A stretch of 64,000 bases of DNA, from contig DXCW01000111.1 of NCBI GenBank assembly GCA_019115805.1, positions 1 to 64,000 of the forward strand, in the 5' to 3' direction. Both the position numbers and the translations under genes were made by a program. The notes beneath the pieces are model-generated. The model was given only the letters and a program-made list of their open reading frames with translations. It was not told the origin of the DNA and did not search any database. This DNA is from Candidatus Sphingobacterium stercorigallinarum (lineage in GTDB: Bacteria > Bacteroidota > Bacteroidia > Sphingobacteriales > Sphingobacteriaceae). Position 1 is the stretch's first letter. Each line of letters opens with the position of its first letter. Shown here piece by piece: positions 36,988-45,572 of the stretch.

Positions 36988-39108
36988 CTATTTTAGCACA
37001 TCTGGAAGCGGTCGTTCCAGCAGGTATTCGTAATAAAAACGCGCTCGCTCTTTAAAATCATATGCCGATTTTGACCGATCAAATCCATGACGGCTTCCTG
37101 GATAGATCATCAGCTCAAACGGCACGTCTCGATCTGTCAGTGCATCGACTAACTGCATGGTATTTTGCATATGCACGTTATCATCGAGATCACCATGCAT
37201 GATACGTAATCTACCTTTATACTGATCCACATATGGGAGAATTGATCCGTTTTTATATCCTTCAGGATTATCTTGTGGAGTATCCATCCACCTCTCCGTA
37301 TAATGGGTATCATACAATTCCCAACTGGTAACCGGTGCGCCAGCAATACCGAAATCGAAATACTCTGCACCTTTAGTTAACGCTAAGCAAGTCATGTATC
37401 CACCATAACTGTGACCTGTGATCAACAACTTCTCGCTATCTACCCAAGGCTTCGCTTTAAGCCATTTGGCCACGGTAATATAATCAACAAGCTCCCAATT
37501 ACCCAGATTTCTATGCATCCACGCTACACCTTGCTTACCGTAATGGCCGGATGCTCGATGATCGCATTCAATCTGTATAATCCCCTCTTGCGCCCAATAT
37601 TCTCCGGTCACCCCTTTCCACGTATTTCTGACTGATCCAGCATCCGGCCCACCGTAAATGCTCATGATGACCGGGTATTCCTTCGATTCGTCAAAATCAG
37701 TCGGATAGGTGATGATCACCGGCAATTGAAACTTACCATCGTCTGATGGTAGTGTAAAATACGCTCTGCGAGCCACTTTGTAGGTGTCAAAATCAGGCGA
37801 CTTGCTATCTGCTAGTTCGCGAATAACCTTACCCTTATTATTGAGTAATGTTGTGCGTACTGGGGTGTGTATATTGGAATAAGTAGTGATAAAATAGTTA
37901 CCATCCGGGGAAACCTTTACTTGATGAGAATAATCACCAAAGGAAAGGCGCTTCATGTTCTTCCCATTAAAATCCACCCGATAAAAATCAATATTCACTG
38001 AGCTTTCTTTACGAGCCGAAAAATACAGCACCTTATTCTTCTCATCAATATGGTTGATGGAGGTCACTTGCCACTCTCCTGTTGTAATAGGATTGATCAG
38101 CTGGCCATCCAAAGAATAAAGGTAATAGTGCGCCCAGCCTGTTTTATCCGATTTGAGAATATAATGTTTATTGTCTTCGAGGTACGTAATGCGCTCGGCA
38201 TGATCCAAGTTAATCCACGTATCTTGAGATTCATTATAAATTTCTGATTTCACACCCGATACCGGGTTAACCGCATAAAACTTTAAATTCGTCTGATCGC
38301 GATTCATCCATTGCACCATGATTGATTCGCTATCAAAACTCCAATAAGGCTGTCCAAAATATTGGTCATCCTTCTCGTTAAAGTCGGCCCACACTACGGG
38401 TGACCCTGTGACTTCCACAAATCCCACCCGAACTTCTGGATTCGGGTCTCCTGCTTTCGGATATCTTGTCTGTTCTAGGTATCCGTGTTGACCAGGCGAA
38501 GCGTAGATCGGGAACATAGGCACCTGCGTATCGTCGAATCTCATAAAAGCGATTCGCTTACTATCTGGAGACCACCAGAACGCTTTATAGTTTGTCGAGC
38601 GTCCTAGAATCTCTTCATAGTAAACCCAAGAGGACCAACCGTTATAAATAACGTCGGTACCGTCATCCGTATAGCGAATTTCCTCTCCAGTGGACACCTC
38701 TACAGCATATAGATCGCCTTTCCGCGTAAACGCCACATAGTTTCCATCCGGGGAAAGTGTAGGATTTTGCTCTAGCTCCTCTGGACTCTGCGTCAACTGT
38801 TTTGGTTGACTTTCCGGATATTGAATAAAAACATCGTTATCTTTCACAAACACTTCCGTTGCGCGATTCGTTGGATAACTGAACGGCTCTTCTTTTGCTG
38901 ATCTGACGTTGACTTTAGTTAGACGACCGTCAATCCGCTTAATATAGTGTTCATGATCAGCCCATCCTTCGAACACCCCAATTTTCGTTGTCAAGGATGG
39001 ACTCGCCCCCCAAGCTTGATCGAAAGTTAGCCGCTTGGTTTGCCCTATTAGAGTCGATGACGTGACCATTAGCAATCCGACACACGCCAGTGAAAACACT
39101 TTTTTCAT
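36988..39108 (-). CDS. S9 family (DPP IV-like) periplasmic peptidase
   Basis: A secreted serine peptidase that probably removes N-terminal dipeptides. It is 706 residues: signal peptide (VFSLACVGLLMVTSSTLIGQ), an N-terminal beta-propeller (about 60-460, with the WWSPDSKRIAFMRFDD type repeats) and an alpha/beta-hydrolase domain. The catalytic Ser is in GHSYGGYMT, the Asp in GDLDDNVHMQN and the His in GSRHGFDRS, so the triad is complete. It likely feeds peptide uptake. It is single, flanked by terminators. Confidence 0.93.
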   Translation of the reverse strand: MKKVFSLACVGLLMVTSSTLIGQTKRLTFDQAWGASPSLTTKIGVFEGWADHEHYIKRIDGRLTKVNVRSAKEEPFSYPTNRATEVFVKDNDVFIQYPESQPKQLTQSPEELEQNPTLSPDGNYVAFTRKGDLYAVEVSTGEEIRYTDDGTDVIYNGWSSWVYYEEILGRSTNYKAFWWSPDSKRIAFMRFDDTQVPMFPIYASPGQHGYLEQTRYPKAGDPNPEVRVGFVEVTGSPVVWADFNEKDDQYFGQPYWSFDSESIMVQWMNRDQTNLKFYAVNPVSGVKSEIYNESQDTWINLDHAERITYLEDNKHYILKSDKTGWAHYYLYSLDGQLINPITTGEWQVTSINHIDEKNKVLYFSARKESSVNIDFYRVDFNGKNMKRLSFGDYSHQVKVSPDGNYFITTYSNIHTPVRTTLLNNKGKVIRELADSKSPDFDTYKVARRAYFTLPSDDGKFQLPVIITYPTDFDESKEYPVIMSIYGGPDAGSVRNTWKGVTGEYWAQEGIIQIECDHRASGHYGKQGVAWMHRNLGNWELVDYITVAKWLKAKPWVDSEKLLITGHSYGGYMTCLALTKGAEYFDFGIAGAPVTSWELYDTHYTERWMDTPQDNPEGYKNGSILPYVDQYKGRLRIMHGDLDDNVHMQNTMQLVDALTDRDVPFELMIYPGSRHGFDRSKSAYDFKERARFYYEYLLERPLPDVLK

Positions 39109-39257
39109 ATCGTAATTTTAATAAACTGTTTTACTTCCTCACACCTCGTCGTGGAAAGAGCTCGAAAATAGGAAAAAGTAGCACAAAGTAATTAACATTT
39201 GCGTAACATATTTAAAATTCTGCTGCACAGCAAGCGAAGCTTTAATAGATGACGCAT

Positions 39258-39282
39258 AAAAAAAGCCACTCTCAAGTGGCTT
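39258..39282 (-). terminator. terminator of the DUF3276 gene
   Basis: On the minus strand AAGCCACTTGAGAGTGGCTT is a hairpin followed by a T run, 72 bp after the gene's stop codon. Confidence 0.8.
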
Positions 39283-39353
39283 CTACAATATTCTATTTCA
39301 ATTACTATGCGCAGGCATTCGCGCTTTTCGCATGACGCTATTACCTGATTATA

Positions 39354-39692
39354 CTAAAATGAATAATCGTCTTTCTGAATCAATTCTCCGTTACTCTCGA
39401 AATTGTTTTCTTCCGGATTAGGTTCGTAGCGCTTTTCAATCACTTCCTGATTAGCTTTGATATACTCCACAACACCTTGTAGGCCTTCAGAGAACTTCTC
39501 AAAATCTTCTTTATATAGGAAGATTTTGTGTTTAATAAACTGTCCATCCTCAAAACGCTTCTTACTTTCGGTAATTGTCACATAATAGTCGTTCGCGCGG
39601 GTCGCTTTCACATCAAAAAAATAAGTACGCTTTCCCGCTCTCACCTTTTTAGAAAATACCTCTTCACGCTCTCTGTTGTCAAAATCTCCCAT
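39354..39692 (-). CDS. DUF3276 / PUR-family DNA- or RNA-binding protein
   Basis: This 112-residue soluble protein of the Bacteroidota DUF3276 family is structurally related to PUR-alpha repeats. The core pattern EEVFSKKVRAGKRTYFFDVKATRANDYYVTITESKKR matches that family in spirit, with alternating beta strands and Arg/Lys residues; the C-terminus is acidic. Family members bind single-stranded nucleic acid. It is monocistronic, between its own -7 box and a terminator. Confidence 0.85.
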   Translation of the reverse strand: MGDFDNREREEVFSKKVRAGKRTYFFDVKATRANDYYVTITESKKRFEDGQFIKHKIFLYKEDFEKFSEGLQGVVEYIKANQEVIEKRYEPNPEENNFESNGELIQKDDYSF

Positions 39693-39763
39693 TAGATTAA
39701 TATAAAATTTAAGTTTAACCCTTATTTTCAGTCATAAATATATAATAATTAAATTTAAACATC

Positions 39764-39771
39764 CAAATTTA
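39764..39771 (-). promoter_or_regulatory. putative -7 box TAAATTTG for the DUF3276 gene
   Basis: The minus-strand reading TAAATTTG is an exact consensus match about 72 bp before the gene's ATG, with no clear -33. Confidence 0.4.
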
Positions 39772-39898
39772 ATTTAAAATTAGTATAGTAAACTACTCAT
39801 ACCAAGGTTCAAAAGCGTGCGATCCTTTCCAGTCGGGTTCAGCGGTACGTTAGGCTAACGGCATGAGCTCTAGATGCCACTTTAGGACTGGCATGTGT

Positions 39899-39928
39899 TT
39901 CACCGAATGTTTTCGGTCATTCACCGAA
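39899..39928 (+). promoter_or_regulatory. 9-bp direct repeat with 12-bp spacer (possible LytTR-regulator site)
   Basis: TTCACCGAA occurs exactly at 39899-39907 and 39920-39928, a 21-bp period. Paired 9-bp direct repeats with a 12- or 13-bp spacer are what LytTR-domain regulators such as AgrA bind. The site lies about 50 bp before the -7 box of the operon that encodes a LytTR regulator. Confidence 0.5.
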
Positions 39929-39978
39929 AAAAAACGAACGAAAACCTATTTCTCGTGGCGTGATCGTTATATTCGTTA

Positions 39979-39986
39979 TACTTTTG
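39979..39986 (+). promoter_or_regulatory. putative -7 box TACTTTTG for the LiaF-LytS-LytTR operon
   Basis: TACTTTTG is an exact TAnnTTTG match 24 bp before the ATG at 40011 and lies inside the track's ORF start, arguing against that start. Confidence 0.5.
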
Positions 39987-40010
39987 AATCAAACGCATTT
40001 CGAAAGACAC

Positions 40011-40880
40011 ATGACTATGAATAATCAGACACATCACACTCCTGGGAAACGACCACCAGAAAACAATCGATCATCGACGGTTGTCGGCTTTATCATCCTA
40101 TTTTTAGGTCTTGCCATACTACTCAAGAACCTGGATATGGGCGTACTCATCCCCGGTTGGTTATTTGGATGGGAAATGATTTTGATCGTCATTGGCCTAG
40201 TCATCGGTGTCAATTCCAAATTTAAAAAGAAGTCGGCAATGGTGCTGATCACCGTCGGCGGAATATTTTTATTAAAAGACATCATTGGACTTGAACTTGG
40301 AAGGCTCATTCTTCCTGCTGCGGCAATCGGATTAGGTTTCTATTTAATTAATCGGAATAAATCGAGTCCAGTTCAACCGCCTCCACCGTCAGATGACGAT
40401 AACGATTTTGACTGGGACCGGCGTGTGGAACCTCATCCATCAGGAGGATCATCTACACCTGAAGACCTAAAAGATTCACCTATTGCTCCGTCGGATAGTG
40501 CGGAGCAAAACTCGTATAACAAATCCTTTGGGGCTGATTTCGACGATTACCTCAAAATCGACAATTTCTTTAGCGACACTAAAAAAAACATTTTGAGTAA
40601 AAATTTTCTTGGTGGAAACATCACCTCGATATTTGGGAGCACATCATTGAACTTTCTACAAGCTGACCTCAAACAACCCGTTGTGATCGACACCTTTCAA
40701 CTTTTTGGAAGCACTAAAATCATCGTCCCTACCAACTGGAAAATCTATCCGAATGTATCTAGTATATTTGGGGAGGTCGACGACCGCCGCCCTATTATCA
40801 GTATAGTGACCGATGACCATAAAAAAATATACATCACCGGAACGTCTATTTTCGGTGGCTTGACCATAAAGAACAGTTAA
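40011..40880 (+). CDS. LiaF-like membrane sensor/modulator
   Basis: The protein is 289 residues from ATG 40011 (ATG 40017 is equally possible; the track start 39960 precedes the promoter). The N-terminal third has four hydrophobic segments (about 23-115, DUF5668/LiaF-type). A Pro/acidic linker follows (about 125-195). The C-terminal beta-helix-like LiaF domain has repeated SIFGSTSLNF, QLFGSTKIIVP, SIFGEVDD and SIFGGLTI units. LiaF proteins damp or tune envelope-stress two-component systems. It is followed by a LytS-type kinase (9 bp) and LytTR regulator. Confidence 0.8.
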   Translation: MTMNNQTHHTPGKRPPENNRSSTVVGFIILFLGLAILLKNLDMGVLIPGWLFGWEMILIVIGLVIGVNSKFKKKSAMVLITVGGIFLLKDIIGLELGRLILPAAAIGLGFYLINRNKSSPVQPPPPSDDDNDFDWDRRVEPHPSGGSSTPEDLKDSPIAPSDSAEQNSYNKSFGADFDDYLKIDNFFSDTKKNILSKNFLGGNITSIFGSTSLNFLQADLKQPVVIDTFQLFGSTKIIVPTNWKIYPNVSSIFGEVDDRRPIISIVTDDHKKIYITGTSIFGGLTIKNS

Positions 40881-40889
40881 CCGAGTTGC

Positions 40890-41930
40890 ATGCCCAATCC
40901 AATTAGTGAACAAAACAAAAGATATGTCATCCATGCCTCCTCATGGATTATTTGCGTGCTGTACTTTATCATTATTTACGGCTTGCTAAGATGGTCAAAC
41001 CTAGACAAAACAGTTTCTATATATGACGCATCTATTGGTGCGCTGACCATGACCGGCATCTCATATCTTATTTATAGCACGTTACAATTTTACCTCCCAA
41101 ACAATAGAAATTATTGGAAACTTTTTTCCTTAGCAGCTATTTTCTCGCTAATCAGTGTCGTTATCACCCGATTCTTAATTATTCGCTTCTCACCGGATCA
41201 AGATTTAGTATATCTTAATTTCAGTCTCCCATTCCGATTTGTGATCAACTTTCTTATCATCACCTGTGTCATGATCATCAACGTCTTTTGGAACATCCAG
41301 GAAGAACTCTTGTCGAACAAACGGCGTAAGGAGGAAAGCGAACGAATGGTTCGAGATGCTGAACTCTATAATTTACGCCAACAACTTCAACCCCATTTTC
41401 TTTTTAACAGTTTAAACTCGATCATTGCTTTGATTGGAAGCAAGCCGCAAGAGGCTAGAAACATGGTTTTTCAATTATCTGATTTCCTAAGAGGCACGAT
41501 GCGAAAAGATGAAAAACAGTTCACCTCTGTAGAAGAAGAAATTAATCATTTAAGCTTATATTTGGATATTGAAAAAGTTAGATTCGGCCATCGTTTACAC
41601 ACCGAGTTTATCCTAGCGGATGAAGCCCTTGCCGCCCATATTCCCGTTATGATTTTACAACCCTTGGTAGAAAACGCGATTAAATTCGGTCTATATAATG
41701 TGACCGACGAAGTCAAAATTACAATAACTTTAAAATTAGAAAACAACACATTAGAAGTCACGATACGCAATCCTTTTGACTCGGAACATCCAACCGAAAC
41801 CAAAGGCACCGGATTCGGACTAACCAGCATACAACGACGGATGTACCTGCTATTTAGCCGAACGGATCTTTTGGAAACAAGAATTGAGGGCGACACGTTT
41901 ATTTCTACTCTTAGCATACCACAGTTATGA
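40890..41930 (+). CDS. LytS/YehU-type sensor histidine kinase
   Basis: The protein is 346 residues. Four membrane segments (about 18-35, 48-66, 76-98, 115-133) with no large periplasmic domain precede a coiled linker. A His_kinase domain has His169 in RQQLQPHFLFNSLNSI, then a HATPase domain with LQPLVENAIKFGLYN (N box) and GTGFGLTSIQRRM (G box). This is the intramembrane-sensing type. The stop overlaps the response-regulator start by the shared ATGA, so the two are translationally coupled. Confidence 0.92.
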   Translation: MPNPISEQNKRYVIHASSWIICVLYFIIIYGLLRWSNLDKTVSIYDASIGALTMTGISYLIYSTLQFYLPNNRNYWKLFSLAAIFSLISVVITRFLIIRFSPDQDLVYLNFSLPFRFVINFLIITCVMIINVFWNIQEELLSNKRRKEESERMVRDAELYNLRQQLQPHFLFNSLNSIIALIGSKPQEARNMVFQLSDFLRGTMRKDEKQFTSVEEEINHLSLYLDIEKVRFGHRLHTEFILADEALAAHIPVMILQPLVENAIKFGLYNVTDEVKITITLKLENNTLEVTIRNPFDSEHPTETKGTGFGLTSIQRRMYLLFSRTDLLETRIEGDTFISTLSIPQL

Positions 41931-42667
41931 TCAAAACCATCCTAATTGACGACGAGCCATTAGCGCGGAGCATGGTTCACGAATACCTGAACGAATTTCC
42001 AGAATTTCAAGTTGTTGCGGAATGTAACGATGGCTTTGAGGGAGTCAAAGCTATTCATGAACATCAACCCGATCTGATTTTCCTTGATGTGCAAATGCCA
42101 AAGCTAACCGGGTTTGAAATGCTAGAGCTATTAGATAGTTACCCGCACGTTATTTTCACCACCGCGTTTGACGAATACGCGTTGAAGGCATTTGAGAAGA
42201 ATGCAATCGATTACTTGCTCAAACCGATCAGGCCTGATCGGTTTAAAAAAGCTATAGATAAATTCAGAAGTTCTTTTCAACAAAACCGTCCATCACAAGC
42301 AGACAATGCCGGTATGGCAGAAGCAATAGAACCCGAATCTCTGGAACGCGTTGTTGTCAAGACGGGGAATCAGATTAAAATCATTCCAGTCCAGCAAATT
42401 AACTATTTAGAGGCCTACGATGATTACGTAAAAATCCACACTAGCGATGGTATGTTCCTTAAAAACAAAACGATGGCATCCTTTGAGAGACAGCTTGATC
42501 CAAAACACTTTGTGCGTGTCCATCGGTCTTTTATCGTTAAAGTTGACCAATTGGAAAAAATTGAGCCGATGGAAAAAGACAGTTACATCGCTACGTTACA
42601 TCATGGCGAAAAAGTAAACATCAGCAAATCAGGATACAGCCGATTAAAAAAGGTAATTGGCATGTAA
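41927..42667 (+). CDS. LytTR-type response regulator
   Basis: The protein is 246 residues. The receiver domain (1-120) has acidic residues Asp8 and Asp9, the phospho-acceptor Asp54 in LIFLDVQMPKL and the conserved Lys in YLLKPIRP. A LytTR DNA-binding domain (about 138-243, VVVKTGNQIKIIPVQQINYLEAYDDYVKI) follows. It should be phosphorylated by the coupled LytS-type kinase and may control its own operon through the upstream direct repeat. Confidence 0.94.
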   Translation: MIKTILIDDEPLARSMVHEYLNEFPEFQVVAECNDGFEGVKAIHEHQPDLIFLDVQMPKLTGFEMLELLDSYPHVIFTTAFDEYALKAFEKNAIDYLLKPIRPDRFKKAIDKFRSSFQQNRPSQADNAGMAEAIEPESLERVVVKTGNQIKIIPVQQINYLEAYDDYVKIHTSDGMFLKNKTMASFERQLDPKHFVRVHRSFIVKVDQLEKIEPMEKDSYIATLHHGEKVNISKSGYSRLKKVIGM

Positions 42668-42724
42668 GGTTTTCGCAAAAATAGATACTACGGAGCGCAG
42701 CACCTTACTTTTTAATTTGTTTTG

Positions 42725-42732
42725 TATTTTTG
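42725..42732 (+). promoter_or_regulatory. putative -7 box TATTTTTG for the beta-lactamase-fold gene
   Basis: TATTTTTG ends 3 bp before the ATG at 42736, so the message would be leaderless or nearly so. The track's TTG start lies inside the box. Confidence 0.45.
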
Positions 42733-42735
42733 GGC

Positions 42736-44199
42736 ATGAGATTACCTGGAGTCACCTTATTCTTCGCTTTTTTATTTAGCAGTATCCAGTTGGTATGCGC
42801 TCAAACTGAAGCAGAAAGACAGAATCGTGCAGTATTCAATCGAATTGAGTATTTCTTCAACACCCAACAGACCGATTCTATTTATCAATTGGCGAATGAA
42901 AAATTCAAAGAACAAATAAGCCAAACAAAACTATCGAATATACTCGATCAACTTTACTCGCTCGGTAAAATACAGTCCGCCGACCGAACAGGGTTCACAG
43001 AGGGCATAGCCACTTATACGCTAGATTTCGAGACCACCACATTAGACCTTCAACTTGGTGTTGACACGAATTTCCGTTATGGCTTATTTCTTATTCAGCC
43101 GCATCAAAGCACAGAACAGGATGAGCTTCCAGTAGAGCATGAACCTGCCATGAAAGACTCGGTCATATCGAACGTGGACACCAAAAGCGAACTTGATCTC
43201 TACGTGGATTCTGTTGCGCGTCATTACGCGAGAAACGAGAGGGTACACTCCTTATCCGTCGCCATTATTCATCAAAACAAAATAAACACGTTTTTTTATG
43301 GCGAAACGCAACCGGGGAACAATCAGCTACCGGATGCCAATACAAGCTATGAAATCGGATCAATTACAAAAACATTTACCGCCACCTTGCTCGCTGATTT
43401 AGTTAACAAAGGGAGACTACGTTTAGACGAAAGTATCGCTACGTATCTTCCTGACTCGCTCGCGCAGAACCCTAATATTAAAGCCATAACCTTTCAAATG
43501 TTAGCCAATCACACCTCGGGGCTTCCCAGATTAGCAAGCAATTGGAATACCGGAGCAGATTTTCAGAAAGACAACCCCTATGCACATTATACACGAGAGG
43601 ATTTGTTTACTTATCTCGTCCAATTTGAACCCGAGAATGAACCGGGGACTACCTATGAGTATAGCAATTTAGGCTTTGGCTTACTGGGCGAGCTTCTTTC
43701 TATATTGGAAAATAAACCGTATATGCAGCTTATTAGCGAGCATATTTTAACTCCATTGGAAATGACCAATACGACCGATCAACTTCTCGAATCGGAAGAT
43801 AATCTTGCACCGCCGTACGATCAGGATGGGCAGGCAGTCCCCTTTTGGAAATTTCAAGCATTAGCTGGGGCGGGATCACTTTCCTCAACGTTAAACGACT
43901 TACTCCGATATAGTATCGCGCAACTCACCTATCCAGAAACCGATGTTCAAAAGTCGATGCACCTCACCAAGCAATTTACATTCTTTGTCCCCCCTAACAG
44001 CGATATCGGCCTGGGGTGGCATATGACCATGATAGACGGGGTGATTGCCTATTACCATACTGGAGCAACGAGCGGATCAAACTGTTTCATCGGCTTCGTA
44101 CCGGACGAAAAATCGGTAGTTATCCTATTGTCGAACTCCACAGCTGAATTGGATGAAATGGGCTCCATGATGCTTGAACGAGTTTTACGTACCGACTAA
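42736..44199 (+). CDS. serine hydrolase, DUF3887-like domain fused to class C beta-lactamase/PBP fold
   Basis: The protein is 487 residues. A signal peptide (GVTLFFAFLFSSIQLVCAQ) leads into a small N-terminal domain (about 30-122) resembling DUF3887. After a linker comes the beta-lactamase-related domain (about 150-480). Catalytic motifs are all present: S209-ITK-212, Y309-SN and H441-TG. Such proteins are usually esterases or D-amino-acid peptidases rather than antibiotic-degrading enzymes. It is periplasmic. It directly follows the two-component operon but has its own promoter. Confidence 0.88.
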   Translation: MRLPGVTLFFAFLFSSIQLVCAQTEAERQNRAVFNRIEYFFNTQQTDSIYQLANEKFKEQISQTKLSNILDQLYSLGKIQSADRTGFTEGIATYTLDFETTTLDLQLGVDTNFRYGLFLIQPHQSTEQDELPVEHEPAMKDSVISNVDTKSELDLYVDSVARHYARNERVHSLSVAIIHQNKINTFFYGETQPGNNQLPDANTSYEIGSITKTFTATLLADLVNKGRLRLDESIATYLPDSLAQNPNIKAITFQMLANHTSGLPRLASNWNTGADFQKDNPYAHYTREDLFTYLVQFEPENEPGTTYEYSNLGFGLLGELLSILENKPYMQLISEHILTPLEMTNTTDQLLESEDNLAPPYDQDGQAVPFWKFQALAGAGSLSSTLNDLLRYSIAQLTYPETDVQKSMHLTKQFTFFVPPNSDIGLGWHMTMIDGVIAYYHTGATSGSNCFIGFVPDEKSVVILLSNSTAELDEMGSMMLERVLRTD

Positions 44200-44232
44200 C
44201 CGCATTACAGGTAGGCTTTTTTTACTCCAGTT

Positions 44233-44733
44233 TTATTGCTTAGTTGTCGCTTCAATAAGGGGAAGAATTTCATCGATTTCAGCGTCCCCATCAAAGTGAG
44301 CAAGAAGTGTTAACGAATCTTTAGCGTAGATGTAGGTGGAAGGAAACGCCTTCGGATTAAAGTTCAATATAAATTCGGCTTCCGGATCAAACAAAAAGTG
44401 AACTCGACTATCGGACGCCAGCGCGGGTGCAAACATATTAATATACCCGTCTACTAAATCCTTTGGTTGCATAGATACAAAATAAACATCGACATCCTTT
44501 GCCATGCGATCTAAAACGTTCGATATATTATATCCCAACTCTTGGCAATGCCCACACCCCGGATCGAATAAGATAAATACCTGTGTATTGTCGACCACGA
44601 TTGAATCACGAGTAAAGGGTTCATTCGAATCCATCCTGATGAATTTCTGAAATTCGGGGAGGCGCACTTTCTCTTGACCATATCCAAAGGTAATCGCCAT
44701 CAAGAAAATTGAAAAAGCAAATAATGTCTTCAT
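44233..44733 (-). CDS. periplasmic thioredoxin-fold protein (CGHC)
   Basis: The protein is 166 residues with a signal peptide (LFAFSIFLMAITFGYGQ) and one thioredoxin-like domain. The redox motif C60-GH-C63 sits after VFILFDPG, and a cis-proline region AFPSTYIY follows at about residue 133. Redox exchange or c-type cytochrome/disulfide maturation in the periplasm is the likely role. It is divergent from purN, with a 224-bp gap holding a hyphenated palindrome. Confidence 0.82.
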   Translation of the reverse strand: MKTLFAFSIFLMAITFGYGQEKVRLPEFQKFIRMDSNEPFTRDSIVVDNTQVFILFDPGCGHCQELGYNISNVLDRMAKDVDVYFVSMQPKDLVDGYINMFAPALASDSRVHFLFDPEAEFILNFNPKAFPSTYIYAKDSLTLLAHFDGDAEIDEILPLIEATTKQ

Positions 44734-44763
44734 CGTCGTCTAAATGAAATTACTACTAGTCCT

Positions 44764-44778
44764 CAGGTCTCAGACCTG
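44764..44778. promoter_or_regulatory. hyphenated palindrome CAGGTCTcAGACCTG
   Basis: Perfect 7-bp arms around one base lie between the divergent thioredoxin-fold gene and purN. This is a plausible operator; no regulator gene is linked. Confidence 0.35.
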
Positions 44779-44911
44779 TCTATACACGAAAACTGCGGGC
44801 AAATCCATGGCACAGCGCCCCACCGAAGTTCCGGCTTTATAGTGTAGTGTATGCAATGTAACCATATTCATCGATATTATGCCCTGAATCTCGCCGTATG
44901 CAAAAAAAACG

Positions 44912-44919
44912 TATATTTG
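44912..44919 (+). promoter_or_regulatory. putative -7 box TATATTTG for purN
   Basis: TATATTTG is an exact consensus match 38 bp before the purN GTG start; the -33 element is not clear. Confidence 0.5.
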
Positions 44920-44957
44920 CATAAAGGCTAAGTTTAAATATTCAATCATAGATTATT

Positions 44958-45533
44958 GTGAAAAAGCGGATTGCTATTTTTGCTTCGGGTTCAGGATCAA
45001 ATGCCCAAAAAATCATGGAATACTTCAAATATTCCGACACTGCTGAAGTCGCACTGGTACTTAGCAATAATTCCGATGCTTATGTTCTTCAACGGGCTGA
45101 CAATTTTGAGATTCCATCGCACATATTTGACAAGAACGAGTTTTACAAGACCGATGAGGTGGTTAATTTATTGAAACGCCTTGAAATAGATCTTGTAGTT
45201 CTGGCAGGGTTTCTTTGGTTAGTTCCAGAAAATCTACTGCAATCATTCCCTAATAAGATTATTAACATCCACCCCGCCCTACTCCCTAAATTCGGAGGAA
45301 AGGGCATGTATGGAGATCGTGTACACCAAGCCGTTATTGACGCTGGCGAAGACGAGCATGGAATAACCATTCACTTTGTGAATGAAAAATTTGATGAAGG
45401 CGAAATCATTTACCAAGCACGATTTCGCGTCGAACCGGGAGACAGTCTCGAAGTCATTAAATTCAACGGCCAACAACTCGAACATCTACATTACCCCAAA
45501 ATCATCGACAACCTGCTTAAGAAATACAATTAA
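44958..45533 (+). CDS. purN: phosphoribosylglycinamide formyltransferase
   Basis: The enzyme transfers a formyl group from 10-formyl-THF to GAR in purine synthesis. The 191-residue protein starts with GTG (MKKRIAIFASGSGSNAQKIM). The P-loop-like SGSGSNA stretch and the active-site signatures NIHPALLPKFGGKGMYGDRVHQAV and ITIHFVNEKFDEGEII carry the catalytic Asn-His-Asp set (N and H in NIHPALLPKF, D in the EKFDEG segment). The other purine genes purH and purM follow after the interposed esterase. Confidence 0.95.
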   Translation: MKKRIAIFASGSGSNAQKIMEYFKYSDTAEVALVLSNNSDAYVLQRADNFEIPSHIFDKNEFYKTDEVVNLLKRLEIDLVVLAGFLWLVPENLLQSFPNKIINIHPALLPKFGGKGMYGDRVHQAVIDAGEDEHGITIHFVNEKFDEGEIIYQARFRVEPGDSLEVIKFNGQQLEHLHYPKIIDNLLKKYN

Positions 45534-45572
45534 CTCGGCTTACCGAAGCGATATTCTTGTGAGGTAGCCCGC

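Larger units (their letters stand above)
39693..40010. other. 318-bp intergenic region rich in inverted and direct repeats
   Basis: The left part is AT-rich and holds the DUF3276 promoter. From 39848 to 39928 there are back-to-back inverted repeats: CGTTAGgCTAACG (39848-39860), GGCAT with ATGCC (39860-39878), and the ACCGAA/TTCGGT/ACCGAA series. The last of these contains an exact 9-bp direct repeat. The right part holds the promoter of the LiaF-like operon. No ORF of note. Confidence 0.6.

Noticed and set aside
39800-39900. tRNA-like GGTTCAAAA and hairpins upstream of the LiaF-like gene
   Set aside because: No acceptor stem, anticodon arm or CCA-compatible fold can be laid out; the hairpins are better seen as regulatory DNA.
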